A DNA stretch of 64,000 nt from Renibacterium salmoninarum ATCC 33209 (lineage in GTDB: Bacteria > Actinomycetota > Actinomycetes > Actinomycetales > Micrococcaceae), in contig NC_010168.1 of the NCBI RefSeq assembly GCF_000018885.1, positions 434,001-498,000 on the forward strand, read 5' to 3'. The notes below the pieces were generated by a model that worked only from the letters and a program-made list of their open reading frames with translations, did no database searches and had not been told where the DNA came from. The number at the start of each line of letters is the position of its first letter. Within the stretch, counting starts at the first letter, position 1. The position numbers and the translations under genes are program-made. This document shows positions 37,942 through 46,499 of the stretch, piece after piece.

Positions 37942-38832
37942 TCAGACGATGAGCCTGTCGGCGGCTGCCGTGCTCTGGTAGTGATTGTAGTAGTGGTTTT
38001 CTAGCTCTGCTGGTGGGATGTCTCCGCAGTACTGGTAGAGCCTTCGGTGGTTGTACCAATCTGCCCATTCAGCGGTGCCGATTTCGACTTCTTCTAGAGT
38101 CCGCCAGGGCTTGCCGGGTTTGATCAGCTCGGTCTTATAAAGCCCGTTGATGGTTTCCGCCAAGGCGTTGTCGTAACTATCACCCACAGAACCGATCGAG
38201 GGGCGGATACCGGCCTGGGCCAGGCGTTCGGTGAAGGCCAAGGAGGCGTATTGAGCCCCGGCATCGTGATGATGAATCACCCCGGAAATCTCAGCCCCGG
38301 CCCGTTCACGACTCCAGATTGCCTGATTAACTGCGTTGAGCACTAGCACGGTGTTCATAGAAGCACTCGCTGACCAGCCCAGGATCCTCCGAGAGTAGGC
38401 ATCGATCACGAAGGCAACATAGACCCACCCGGACCAGGTCGAAACATAGGTGAAATCATCTACCCATAGCCGATCCGGTGCCGTTGGTGTGAAATCACGG
38501 CGGACCAGGTCCTTCGCTCGGGCTGCCTTCGAGTCTTTGATCGTGGTGCGTTTGACCTTGCCACGGACCGCACCCTGTATGCCAAGTAACCCCATGAGCC
38601 GTTCTACCGTGCACCTGGCCACCGGCACACCTTCACGGTTCATCGCCAACCAGACTTTCCTGGTGCCGTGCACCCCGTAATTAGCGGCATACACCTTCTG
38701 GATCACGGGCTTGAGCACCTCATCACGTTGTTCTCGGTGAGATCGTGTTTTATCCACCCATTCGTAGTACGTGGACGGGGTGGTCTTCACCCCGTCCCAG
38801 TAAGCACCTGGCAGATCGACTCGACACCCCAC
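37942..38832 (-). CDS. IS994-like transposase OrfB (DDE catalytic part), copy 1
   Basis: The 296-residue frame starts at a GTG and has the IS3-family rve core: NYGVHGTRKVWLAMNREGVP, first Asp in PDRLWVDDFTYVSTW, second in VIHHHDAGAQYASL, and Glu in SYDNALAETINGLYKTELIK. One residue next to the first catalytic Asp is Asp rather than the Ala of copies 2 and 3 (LWVDDF versus LWVADF). OrfB is normally made as an OrfAB fusion by frameshifting; here orfA and orfB share a frame separated by a TAA (see copy 3). Confidence 0.92.
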   Translation of the reverse strand: MGCRVDLPGAYWDGVKTTPSTYYEWVDKTRSHREQRDEVLKPVIQKVYAANYGVHGTRKVWLAMNREGVPVARCTVERLMGLLGIQGAVRGKVKRTTIKDSKAARAKDLVRRDFTPTAPDRLWVDDFTYVSTWSGWVYVAFVIDAYSRRILGWSASASMNTVLVLNAVNQAIWSRERAGAEISGVIHHHDAGAQYASLAFTERLAQAGIRPSIGSVGDSYDNALAETINGLYKTELIKPGKPWRTLEEVEIGTAEWADWYNHRRLYQYCGDIPPAELENHYYNHYQSTAAADRLIV

Positions 38833-38841
38833 CGCAATCCA

Positions 38842-39192
38842 TTATTCTCGCGGTGACCGGCATGGTCCTTGATGTATTTCACGATCAGTGTTGTGGCGGT
38901 CGAGTTCGACCGCGAAAAAAGCTGAAGCACTCCGAAGGATCGCGTTCGCCCGTTTCAGCTCAGCGTTCTCACGCCGTAACCGTTTCAGCTCGGCCGATTC
39001 CGTGCTCGTTGTTCCAGTTCTAGTACCAACATCGATCTCGGCTTGCCGGACCCATTTACGCACCGTTTCCGGCACACCCACACCCAAAAGCTGGGCAACT
39101 TTTTGCATCGCCGCCCACTCCGAAGACGCACCCTCCATCTCCGCACGATCCTTCAACTCCTGCGGATACCGTGTCGTAGTTTTCCCTGCCAT
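38842..39192 (-). CDS. IS994-like transposase OrfA (HTH part), copy 1
   Basis: The 116-residue OrfA contains the IS3-type helix-turn-helix ([20 protein letters not shown]) and a leucine-zipper-like segment [20 protein letters not shown]. Compared with copy 2 it lacks five residues near HTVRMVA, the result of an in-frame 15-bp deletion before the HTH. It ends with a TAA ten bases before the OrfB start. Confidence 0.9.
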   Translation of the reverse strand: MAGKTTTRYPQELKDRAEMEGASSEWAAMQKVAQLLGVGVPETVRKWVRQAEIDVGTRTGTTSTESAELKRLRRENAELKRANAILRSASAFFAVELDRHNTDREIHQGPCRSPRE

Positions 39193-39296
39193 GTCCTGAT
39201 CCTCTCAAACAAGAAAGTCTCCGGACACGCCGGGGCGATTCACGCACATTCTGCGTTGAATAGGCAGTGTCCGCGATCTGAGGGAGCGGTTAGAGT

Positions 39297-40421
39297 GTGA
39301 GTGTGAGCACTGAGAACCTTGAATCGACTCCTGTCACTCCGCGCGCCGCTCTAGGCAAGCTACCGCGCTATGCCGCTGGGAAACCGCCAGCTGTGGTGGA
39401 AGGAATCCAGAGCTACAAGCTCTCGTCTAACGAAAATCCTTTACCGCCGCTACCTGAAGTATTGGCGGCAATCTCCGATTTTGAGGCGATCAATCGCTAT
39501 CCAGAGCCCACTGCCGCACCGGTGCGAGCCGCATTGGCAGAGTTGCTGGACGTACCAGCTGAAGACATTGTCATGGGTACCGGTGGACTAGGCGCTTTCA
39601 ATCAGATTCTGGCGGTCTTCGCTGGTAGTAACGACAACGGCGAACCAGATGAAGTAATTTACCCGTGGCGCTCTTTCGAGGCCTATCCAATTTCAGTTGG
39701 CTTGACCGGCGCGGAGAGCGTGCAGGTTCCCTTGGCTAGTGGGGGCCGGCATGACTTGGCAGCGATGGCGGCAGCGATTACCGAGCGCACTAAGGTCATC
39801 GTGCTCTGCACACCGAATAATCCGACCGGCCCGGCCTTGCGCACGGACGAAGTTGAAGACTTTCTCAATCAGGTACCCGCCCGAGTCGTCGTGGTGATCG
39901 ATGAGGCGTATCACGACTTAAACAGGGATCCACAGATGGTCAAGGGTCTAGAGATGTACCGCAAGTATTCGAATGTGGTCTTACTGCGTACATTCTCCAA
40001 GGCGTATGGATTGGCTGGCTTGCGGATTGGTTACAGCATTTCGAACCCAGAAATCACTGAGAATTTGCGCATTGCGGCTTCACCCTTTACCGCGTCTTCG
40101 GTAGCGCAAGAAGCGGCAGTGGCATCAATCGAATTACACGAGAAGATTATCGAAAGGGTACAAACCCTCGTCTTCGAGCGGGATCGGGTTCTTGAAGGGA
40201 TTCGGGCGCTTGGCTGGGATATTCCCGACGCGCAGGGCAACTTCATCTGGCTCAATTTAGCGGAGAATTCCCTTGAATTTGCTGCACTCGCTGAAAAGAA
40301 TGGCATCGCGGTGCGGCCGTTCGCTGGTGACGGAGTGCGAGTAAGTATCGGAGAAGTTGAAGCAAATACCAGGTTCTTGGAAATCTGTGCAAGCTATACA
40401 AAAGCGCCACTCGCTTCCTAG
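39297..40421 (+). CDS. hisC: Histidinol-phosphate / aromatic aminotransferase
   Basis: This PLP aminotransferase converts imidazole-acetol phosphate to histidinol phosphate, or acts on aromatic 2-oxo acids as the Pat variant does. It shows SYKLSSNENPLPP at the N terminus, CTPNNPTGPALRTDEVEDFL, and the PLP Lys in TFSKAYGLAGLRIGYSISNP. Starts GTG 39297 or 39303 are equally good. Only 54 bp separate it from IS copy 1, so its native promoter may have been changed. No other his genes are nearby, which leaves the histidine versus aromatic role open. Confidence 0.85.
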   Translation: MSVSTENLESTPVTPRAALGKLPRYAAGKPPAVVEGIQSYKLSSNENPLPPLPEVLAAISDFEAINRYPEPTAAPVRAALAELLDVPAEDIVMGTGGLGAFNQILAVFAGSNDNGEPDEVIYPWRSFEAYPISVGLTGAESVQVPLASGGRHDLAAMAAAITERTKVIVLCTPNNPTGPALRTDEVEDFLNQVPARVVVVIDEAYHDLNRDPQMVKGLEMYRKYSNVVLLRTFSKAYGLAGLRIGYSISNPEITENLRIAASPFTASSVAQEAAVASIELHEKIIERVQTLVFERDRVLEGIRALGWDIPDAQGNFIWLNLAENSLEFAALAEKNGIAVRPFAGDGVRVSIGEVEANTRFLEICASYTKAPLAS

Positions 40422-40477
40422 CGCTTCACACAGCGCGGCTGAGCTCTGCTGAGCGGTTAGAGTAGAAGCTGAGTCTG

Positions 40478-40523
40478 AGAGATATTCCGCAAGGGTTATG
40501 TATTCCGTTTGGGGAATATCTCT
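40478..40523. promoter_or_regulatory. 11-bp inverted repeat before the second E1/E2 operon
   Basis: AGAGATATTCC (40478-40488) and GGAATATCTCT (40513-40523) are perfect inverted copies 24 bp apart. A further ATTCCG lies in the loop at about 40502. The right arm ends 29 bp before the E1 alpha ATG, in operator position. There is no T-run of terminator type. Confidence 0.5.
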
Positions 40524-40552
40524 ATCGCAAAGCATAGATTTGAGGTGAAGCT

Positions 40553-41728
40553 ATGGCAGTCGTTGATTTGCCTGGCACCGAGCTCGATACTGTTGAATCG
40601 CCGTCGAGCGAACTACAGCTAAACCATTCCGAACAGATGGTTCAGCTGTTGGCAGCAGACGGTACCCGCCGTGATGACGCCGATTTTGTTCCATTTGCGG
40701 ACAGGCTAGCCCCGGAACAGCTTCGCCAGTTTTATCGTGATATGGCAGTTGCTCGACGTTTTGACCAAGAGGCCACTGCACTGCAGCGGCAAGGTGAGTT
40801 GGCGCTCTGGGTGCCGGAAATTGGCCAGGAAGCGGCTCAGGTTGGTTCCGGTAGGGCAAGCAAACCGCAGGATTACTTGTTTCCGACGTATAGGGAACAC
40901 GCAATAGCGCTTATCCGAGGCATTGGTCCGGAAAAGCTACTCAAGCTTTTCCGCGGTATCTCGCACGGCGGGTGGAACCCGAAAGATTACGGCTTCCACC
41001 TCTATACCCTGGTCCTAGCGGCGCAGACTTTGCACGCGGTTGGTTACGCCATGGGTATTCAGCGTGATCAAGCCAAGAATCCGGAGGCGGCCCCCGCTGC
41101 AACTATCGCCTACTTCGGTGATGGTGCCAGTTCTGAGGGTGACGTGCACGAATCTATGGTTTTCGCAGCCTCTTTTAACGCCCCCGTAGTGTTCTTTTGT
41201 CAAAACAACCAGTGGGCAATTTCGGTGCCATTTGAGGTCCAATCTCGAGTTCCACTGGCCGAGCGCGCCAAGGGTTACGGATTCCCCGGCATCCGAGTCG
41301 ACGGAAATGACGTGCTTGCCGTGCACGCAGTCACCGAATGGGCACTAGACCATGCCCGAAATGGTCATGGCCCGGTGCTGATTGAAGCGGTGACTTATCG
41401 TTTGGGTGCGCATACGACGGCTGACGATCCAACTAAATACCGGAGAAGCGAAGAGGAACAGCTTTGGAGCACTCGGGATCCGCTGACTCGATTAGAGAAA
41501 CTGCTTCGAACTGAATCCCACGCAGACGATGCGTTCTTCGCTCAAGTCAGTGCGGACTGCGAAGAAGCGGCGGCGGCGGTGCGTAGCGCGGTCTTGGAAA
41601 TGCAGATGCCAACTATCCGAACGTCGTTTGAAAACGTTTATGCCGAGCAGCATCCGTTGGTGGCCGAAGAGCTGGCCTGGTGGGAAAACTATGAGGCGGG
41701 CTTTGACGCTGAGGAGCAGCAAAAGTGA
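40553..41728 (+). CDS. 2-oxo acid dehydrogenase E1 alpha, second copy
   Basis: The 391-residue protein is a paralogue of the E1 alpha at 19339, with the ThDP motif YFGDGASSEGDVHESMVFAA through NNQWAIS and the loop YRLGAHTTADDPTKYRR. A GAGGTGAAG ribosome-binding site precedes the ATG. The stop overlaps the E1 beta start (GTGA). Annotation as pyruvate versus branched-chain E1 is uncertain: these actinobacterial heterodimeric E1 proteins are mostly branched-chain, since pyruvate is handled by a homodimeric AceE. Confidence 0.85.
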   Translation: MAVVDLPGTELDTVESPSSELQLNHSEQMVQLLAADGTRRDDADFVPFADRLAPEQLRQFYRDMAVARRFDQEATALQRQGELALWVPEIGQEAAQVGSGRASKPQDYLFPTYREHAIALIRGIGPEKLLKLFRGISHGGWNPKDYGFHLYTLVLAAQTLHAVGYAMGIQRDQAKNPEAAPAATIAYFGDGASSEGDVHESMVFAASFNAPVVFFCQNNQWAISVPFEVQSRVPLAERAKGYGFPGIRVDGNDVLAVHAVTEWALDHARNGHGPVLIEAVTYRLGAHTTADDPTKYRRSEEEQLWSTRDPLTRLEKLLRTESHADDAFFAQVSADCEEAAAAVRSAVLEMQMPTIRTSFENVYAEQHPLVAEELAWWENYEAGFDAEEQQK

Positions 41729-42699
41729 GCACGATGACGATCGCCAAAGCGATCAATGAGGGCTTGCGCCGCGTTTTGACCCAGGATGAAAGCGCCCTGC
41801 TGATGGGTGAAGACATCGGCGCTCTTGGCGGCGTTTATCGCGTTACCGAAGGCTTGAAATTTGAGTTTGGCGGTGAGCGCCTTGTTGATACGCCGCTTGC
41901 TGAATCTGGCATCATTGGCACTGCGATCGGTCTGGCCTTACGTGGCTATAAACCCATTTGTGAAATCCAATTTGATGGGTTTGTCTTTCCTGGCTTCAAC
42001 CAGATCACCACCCAGCTGGCGAAAATTCATGCTCGGAGCGAAGGCCAGCTGAGCGCCGGGGTAGTAATTCGAATTCCTTATGGCGGTGGTATTGGTTCGA
42101 TCGAACACCACTCGGAATCTCCGGAAGCGCTTTTCGCGCACACTTCGGGCCTGCGGATCATCACGCCGTCGAATCCACATGACGCTTACTGGATGATTCA
42201 GCAGGCAGTAGAGTGCCCAGATCCGGTCATTGTTTTCGAGCCGAAGCGCCGTTACTGGCTCAAAGGCGAAGTCGATACCGAACGTTCGGGTCGGAGCGCT
42301 TTCGAGGCGCAAATCCTTCGGGAAGGCAGCGATGCAACGTTGCTGGCCTACGGCCCACTTGTTCCGGTAGCTCTGGCCACTGCAGAAGCAGCGCAGCAAG
42401 CGGGGCACAGTGTTGAAGTGGTCGATCTGCGTTCACTTTCGCCCATTGATTTCGATCTAGTTACCCGTTCAGTGCAGAAAACTGGGCGGCTTTTGATCGC
42501 ACACGAAGCGCCGACTTTTGGCGGTTTGGGTGGCGAAATTGCGGCCAGGATCAGCGAACGAGCTTTCTATTCTTTGCAATCGCCGGTGATCCGCGTTGGC
42601 GGCTTCCATCTTCCCTACCCGGTTGCGCGGGTTGAAGAGCACTACTTGCCGGATATTGATCGCATGCTCGAAGCTCTTGATCGGGCGATGGCCTACTGA
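41725..42699 (+). CDS. 2-oxo acid dehydrogenase E1 beta, second copy
   Basis: The 324-residue E1 beta begins at GTG 41725 inside the E1 alpha stop. Family marks: [59 protein letters not shown] and [14 protein letters not shown]. It is colinear with BkdB at 20481 and likely pairs with the E1 alpha before it. The one-base overlap with the next ATG indicates coupling. Confidence 0.87.
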   Translation: MSTMTIAKAINEGLRRVLTQDESALLMGEDIGALGGVYRVTEGLKFEFGGERLVDTPLAESGIIGTAIGLALRGYKPICEIQFDGFVFPGFNQITTQLAKIHARSEGQLSAGVVIRIPYGGGIGSIEHHSESPEALFAHTSGLRIITPSNPHDAYWMIQQAVECPDPVIVFEPKRRYWLKGEVDTERSGRSAFEAQILREGSDATLLAYGPLVPVALATAEAAQQAGHSVEVVDLRSLSPIDFDLVTRSVQKTGRLLIAHEAPTFGGLGGEIAARISERAFYSLQSPVIRVGGFHLPYPVARVEEHYLPDIDRMLEALDRAMAY

Positions 42700-42710
42700 T
42701 GGGGGAATCC

Positions 42711-44036
42711 ATGAACAGCTTCAAATTGCCCGATGTTGGCGAAGGCCTTACCGAGGCGGAAATTGTCTCCTGGAAAGTCAAAGTTGGCGATGTAGTTGCG
42801 ATCAACGACGGCCTAGTTGAAATTGAGACTGTAAAATCCCTAGTGGAACTGCCTTCGCCGTATGCGGGGATCGTGAGTGCGCTTCTGGTCGCGGAGGGTC
42901 AGACCGTCGACGTCGGAACCGAAATCATTACGATTGGCGCCGCGGGAGCTGGCCCCTTGTTGGCTCATCCGTCCGTGGATATTGCGCCGGAAAACATTAT
43001 TGCGGAGACACAGAAACGTACCCTGCCTTCCGCCGAGGAATCAGATGAGCCTCAACCCGGTCCTTTGGTTGGCACCGGACCGGAAGCGGATTCAGTGCAC
43101 CGCCGAGCGCGAAAGCGCGATGTTTCGCTTAGTACTGCACCGTTGGCAGCAGAACTTACTCGACCGACAGTGGCCGAAGTGGTGACGCGTCCACTGGCAA
43201 CCCCGCCGGTGCGCAAGGCAGCGCAAGACTCCGGAATCGACCTGTCCCTGGTACGAGCATCTGGGCTTCGGGGCGAGATCACCAGAAAAGATCTGCAGGA
43301 CTACCAGCAGCAAACTGAACCAATTCCAGTCGTGGGCTCCGCTGCTGGGTTGATCGAGCGCATTCCGGTTAAAGGAGTCCGCAAAGCAACGGCCGAAGCC
43401 ATGGTGCGCAGCGCCTTCAGTGCTCCGCATGTGAGCATATTCGTTGACGTCGACGCCACTCGAACAATGGAGTTCGTCAAACGGCTCAAGGCGAGTAGCG
43501 ACTTCGACGGCGTCAAAATATCACCACTGCTGATTGTCGCGAAAGCAGTGATTTGGGCTGCTGCGCGCAACCCAAGCGCGAATGCGGCCTGGGCTGATCA
43601 GGAGATTTTGCTGAAGAAGTTCATTAATTTGGGTATTGCTGCGGCAACGCCACGTGGCCTAGTGGTGCCGAATATCAAGAATGCCCAGGAGCTAAGTCTC
43701 AAAGAGCTAGCAATTGCCTTGAACACGCTGGCTGAGACCGCGCGTGCCGGGAAAACTCAACCTGCGCAGATGCAAGATGGCACACTGACCATCACCAACA
43801 TTGGTGCTTTGGGATTGGACACCGGCACCCCGATTATCAACCCCGGCGAAGTAGCAATTGTTGCTTTTGGCACCATCAAGCAGAAGCCGTGGGTTGTCGA
43901 TGGGCAAGTAGTGCCGCGTTGGATCACCACGCTAGGTGGCTCCTTCGATCATCGCGTAGTTGACGGCGATGTTGCTGCGCGGTTCCTTGGCGATGTTGCT
44001 GCGATTCTTGAAGAACCAGCGCTGCTGCTGGATTGA
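42711..44036 (+). CDS. Dihydrolipoyl acyltransferase E2, second copy
   Basis: Domains: lipoyl ([20 protein letters not shown] with the lipoyl Lys in [14 protein letters not shown]), linker, E3-binding ([20 protein letters not shown]), and acyltransferase ending with [22 protein letters not shown] 42711 has GGGGGA four bases upstream, whereas ATG 42699 overlaps the E1 beta stop; both are possible. It completes a second complex core. No E3 gene follows; a hairpin terminator for the opposite strand lies just downstream. Confidence 0.88.
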   Translation: MNSFKLPDVGEGLTEAEIVSWKVKVGDVVAINDGLVEIETVKSLVELPSPYAGIVSALLVAEGQTVDVGTEIITIGAAGAGPLLAHPSVDIAPENIIAETQKRTLPSAEESDEPQPGPLVGTGPEADSVHRRARKRDVSLSTAPLAAELTRPTVAEVVTRPLATPPVRKAAQDSGIDLSLVRASGLRGEITRKDLQDYQQQTEPIPVVGSAAGLIERIPVKGVRKATAEAMVRSAFSAPHVSIFVDVDATRTMEFVKRLKASSDFDGVKISPLLIVAKAVIWAAARNPSANAAWADQEILLKKFINLGIAAATPRGLVVPNIKNAQELSLKELAIALNTLAETARAGKTQPAQMQDGTLTITNIGALGLDTGTPIINPGEVAIVAFGTIKQKPWVVDGQVVPRWITTLGGSFDHRVVDGDVAARFLGDVAAILEEPALLLD

Positions 44037-44045
44037 GCGGTAGTT

Positions 44046-44085
44046 AAAAATTGATGGGGCAACTCGAATTGAGCTGCCCCATCAA
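44046..44085 (-). terminator. Terminator of the S1 protease gene
   Basis: Arms 44051-44065 and 44071-44085 pair over 15 bp with one mismatch (core TTGATGGGGCA). On the minus strand the stem is followed by TTTTTAACT, a good U-tract. It sits 18 bp after the protease stop and only 15 bp from the convergent E2 gene, so it may serve both. Confidence 0.8.
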
Positions 44086-44102
44086 TCACTTCAAAGCGTT
44101 GA

Positions 44103-45326
44103 CTAGGAAGTCAACAGGCTTACGCCATATGCCTGGAGAGCCGGTCCTACTTTTTGCAGGTAGGTTTCGTCGGTATCTCCGTCTTGCGAAGCACAGTACG
44201 GGCTGCCCTGCGAGGTCTTGTGTAAATTGCCGCCGGAGGTCATACCTGCCGCATAGTTCCCGGAAAGGTTTGATCCGCCAGAGTCGCCCGGGATAGTGCA
44301 ACCGTTGGTCTGAATCATGTTTTTCAGGGTAACGCCCTCGTCTTGGTAGGAGACGCTTGCATTGGTGGATAAAACTTTGGAGCATTTCCATTTGGTCTTT
44401 TGACCGGACTTGCAAATGGTGTCACCGACCGCAACATTGGTTGAGCCTTTGACGCTCAGGTATGTGCCGTCGTACTTATCAACGGCGCCCTTGCCGGTGA
44501 AGTTGGCCGTGTTGACGTCTATCAAACCGTAATCGGTCGAGCTTCCAGAGCCAAAGGAACTGTCCTCGTCGTTGCCGAGGTTCACTTTGTCTTTAGACAC
44601 GGGTCCACCAGTTGTGGTGCAGTGGCCGGCTTGGACAATTTTGATGTCCGAAGCGTCGTTGTTGCTCTTGGAGAAGAAGCCAATCGAGCAAGTGTATCTG
44701 TCGCTATCGAAGAGGTAGCGTTGTCCACCATATGCGGCAGTGCCGGCCGAAGTGTGCGCAGCGTTAGCCGCCTTGCTGATCTTAATGACAGAAGAGCTGG
44801 CGTCAAGGACTGCCTGCTGTGCTGGGGTTGCGGTCGTCGCCGTTGGAAGCGTTACGTTGACCGAGTTGGTCACCGGGCTGATCGACCAGCGAGCGCCGCT
44901 GGCGCTGTCAAATGTTGCCGCGAGTTGATCCGAGACAGACTGCAACTGAGCGAGCGAGTTCGCTACCCGCACGGACCGGATGCCCTGGGCCGAAGCCAAG
45001 GCTGCACCGGCGTCGTCAGTTACCGAAGCCGTAAGCTCTCCACTGGCAAAGTCAGTGTAAGCGCCTGCGCCATGGCTGCCGAGGATGCTGTCTAGTTTGG
45101 TAGCCAACTCGCCACGAGCGGCCTGGGTATCAATCCGGTGCTGCGCTGCATCGCGGTTGACTCCCTGTTCTACTAGGTAATTTACTGCTGCTTGTACCGG
45201 ATCCGCAGGATCAGCTGCGTTAGCGTTCGCGGCTCCGAACGCGGTGGCCCCGAAAGTTACGGCCAGAAGCGATACGGTTGCCAATCCGGAAAGACAAGCC
45301 TTCCGAACGTTTGTTGATGTCTTCAC
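44103..45326 (-). CDS. Secreted S1-family (streptogrisin-like) serine protease
   Basis: GTG 45326 is used because AAGGAG (45337-45332 on the minus strand) lies five bases upstream, giving about 407 residues. A signal peptide (LSGLATVSLLAVTFGATAFG, ending ANANA) and an N-terminal pro-region of about 170 residues precede the chymotrypsin-like domain. The catalytic triad is visible: His in VQAGHCTTTGG, Asp in SSTDYGLIDV, Ser in TIPGDSGGSNLSG. Several Cys suggest disulfides. It should be an exported protease; in a fish pathogen such an enzyme could act on host protein, which is inference. A terminator follows. Confidence 0.88.
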   Translation of the reverse strand: MKTSTNVRKACLSGLATVSLLAVTFGATAFGAANANAADPADPVQAAVNYLVEQGVNRDAAQHRIDTQAARGELATKLDSILGSHGAGAYTDFASGELTASVTDDAGAALASAQGIRSVRVANSLAQLQSVSDQLAATFDSASGARWSISPVTNSVNVTLPTATTATPAQQAVLDASSSVIKISKAANAAHTSAGTAAYGGQRYLFDSDRYTCSIGFFSKSNNDASDIKIVQAGHCTTTGGPVSKDKVNLGNDEDSSFGSGSSTDYGLIDVNTANFTGKGAVDKYDGTYLSVKGSTNVAVGDTICKSGQKTKWKCSKVLSTNASVSYQDEGVTLKNMIQTNGCTIPGDSGGSNLSGNYAAGMTSGGNLHKTSQGSPYCASQDGDTDETYLQKVGPALQAYGVSLLTS

Positions 45327-45488
45327 TGACACTCCTTGAATGTTTTGCGATTTTACGGCGAAGATCGTCTTTGATCTCGCTAACGATTGCAAACGGTGCA
45401 TCGCAAATCTGAGATCTGCAACGCTCAAGTTTTATGAGGCTAAAGTCCAAATGTCCTGTGTAGAAACTGGTTAAACCCTGAACTTTAG

Positions 45489-46337
45489 CTATGACGTCCA
45501 AGGATTTTCGCCGTTAAGATAATCGATGCTTTCGTGCCAAAACGTCGGCTTGAACCGGTCGTTGAAAAGCGCGAAATGACCGATTTTTTGCTCCCCATAA
45601 CGGCTCGGGGCCAAGAAATGGCTCGACGACGGCGCGGAGCTGAAGTAGCGCAGCATCCGGTTGGTCGCGGCCGGGGTTGCAAAGGCATCGTCAGTGGGGG
45701 CAACTGCTGCAATGGGGGCGGTGACTGCGGCAAAGCTTCGCCGGAGTTCGGGCTGACCGCGCGTGAAGTCACGGGGACTGCGTGCCCAGTCCATGGCCAC
45801 ACCTCGTGGCAGGTCTTCCGTCAGTCCCAAGCGTTTGCCGGGAAAATATCCTGTTTTATGTGTCAGGAGCGGCATGCGTAGATGCCATTGATACCAGAAG
45901 TTCAGCCGTTCGGCGCGTTGATAATCCCGCCAGTAAGCATGCTGCGCGCCAACCATCAGAATTCGCTGCAGCTCTCTCGCATGCGGAGCCAGGCCCGCCG
46001 CGAATCCGCCAAAGCTGTGGCCGACCAAAGAGGTTTTCCAAGGCTGCACGGCATAAGCCAATACTGCGTCGAGATCGTATCTTCCCCAGTCTGACCAATG
46101 ACCGTGCAGCGCTTTGAGATCCGAAACAGCAGATAAACCGATGCCGCGGTAATCGAATGTGATGGCGTTGAACCCCGACTCACGCAAGAATTCGGCATAG
46201 CGGCGGTAATAACTGGCTAGCACTCCGGTGGCACATGCGATCACGATCGTTGCAGCGTCTGGATTATCTGCTTCAAAGACCGTACACACCAAGGTGTATC
46301 CATCTTGGGTCTGGAGGCTGATCTGCTTACCGGGCAT
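45489..46337 (-). CDS. Alpha/beta hydrolase
   Basis: The 282-residue protein has the nucleophile elbow LVGHSFGGFAAG (Ser about residue 109), preceded by FDYRGIGLSAVSD, and a likely acid in APTDDAF and His in KIGHFALFND. The layout fits the actinobacterial serine-aminopeptidase-like (YheT-type) branch of alpha/beta hydrolases. No signal peptide is seen, so it is probably cytoplasmic. The substrate is unknown. It is monocistronic, between the protease and the divergent helR. Confidence 0.82.
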   Translation of the reverse strand: MPGKQISLQTQDGYTLVCTVFEADNPDAATIVIACATGVLASYYRRYAEFLRESGFNAITFDYRGIGLSAVSDLKALHGHWSDWGRYDLDAVLAYAVQPWKTSLVGHSFGGFAAGLAPHARELQRILMVGAQHAYWRDYQRAERLNFWYQWHLRMPLLTHKTGYFPGKRLGLTEDLPRGVAMDWARSPRDFTRGQPELRRSFAAVTAPIAAVAPTDDAFATPAATNRMLRYFSSAPSSSHFLAPSRYGEQKIGHFALFNDRFKPTFWHESIDYLNGENPWTS

Positions 46338-46499
46338 GGACTCAGTTCATCATGACTGCGGCATATGGAGCGTTAGAACAACCCTCTCCACTTTCAATTT
46401 ATACCGGATAGGGGGTCTTGCCGCAAGGCCCCCTATGGCCCGGATAATGATCAGTCCAAGAAGAATCCTGCACGTTGGCAGTCACCTAAATGCTGCTTG

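Larger units (their letters stand above)
37912..39242 (-). mobile_element. IS994-like IS3-family element, copy 1 (1331 bp)
   Basis: The ends are inverted repeats beginning TGAATCGCCCCGG, about 24 bp long, with TG...CA termini. Both ends of this copy carry the same C/G change (CGGCGTG), so the pair stays matched. It encodes orfA and orfB of the IS6110 type. Compared with copy 2 it has a 15-bp deletion in orfA. Flanks (CTT before, CGC after) show no target-site duplication, and the HNH gene is cut at the left edge, so this copy marks a rearrangement. Confidence 0.93.

Noticed and set aside
37226..38068. A 280-residue HNH protein including an N-terminal basic region
   Set aside because: The first 52 residues are read from the IS right end in a non-coding frame; only 37226-37911 is native.
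44046..44085. Hairpin as an operator for the E2 gene
   Set aside because: The T-run on the minus strand and the position right after the protease stop make it a terminator.
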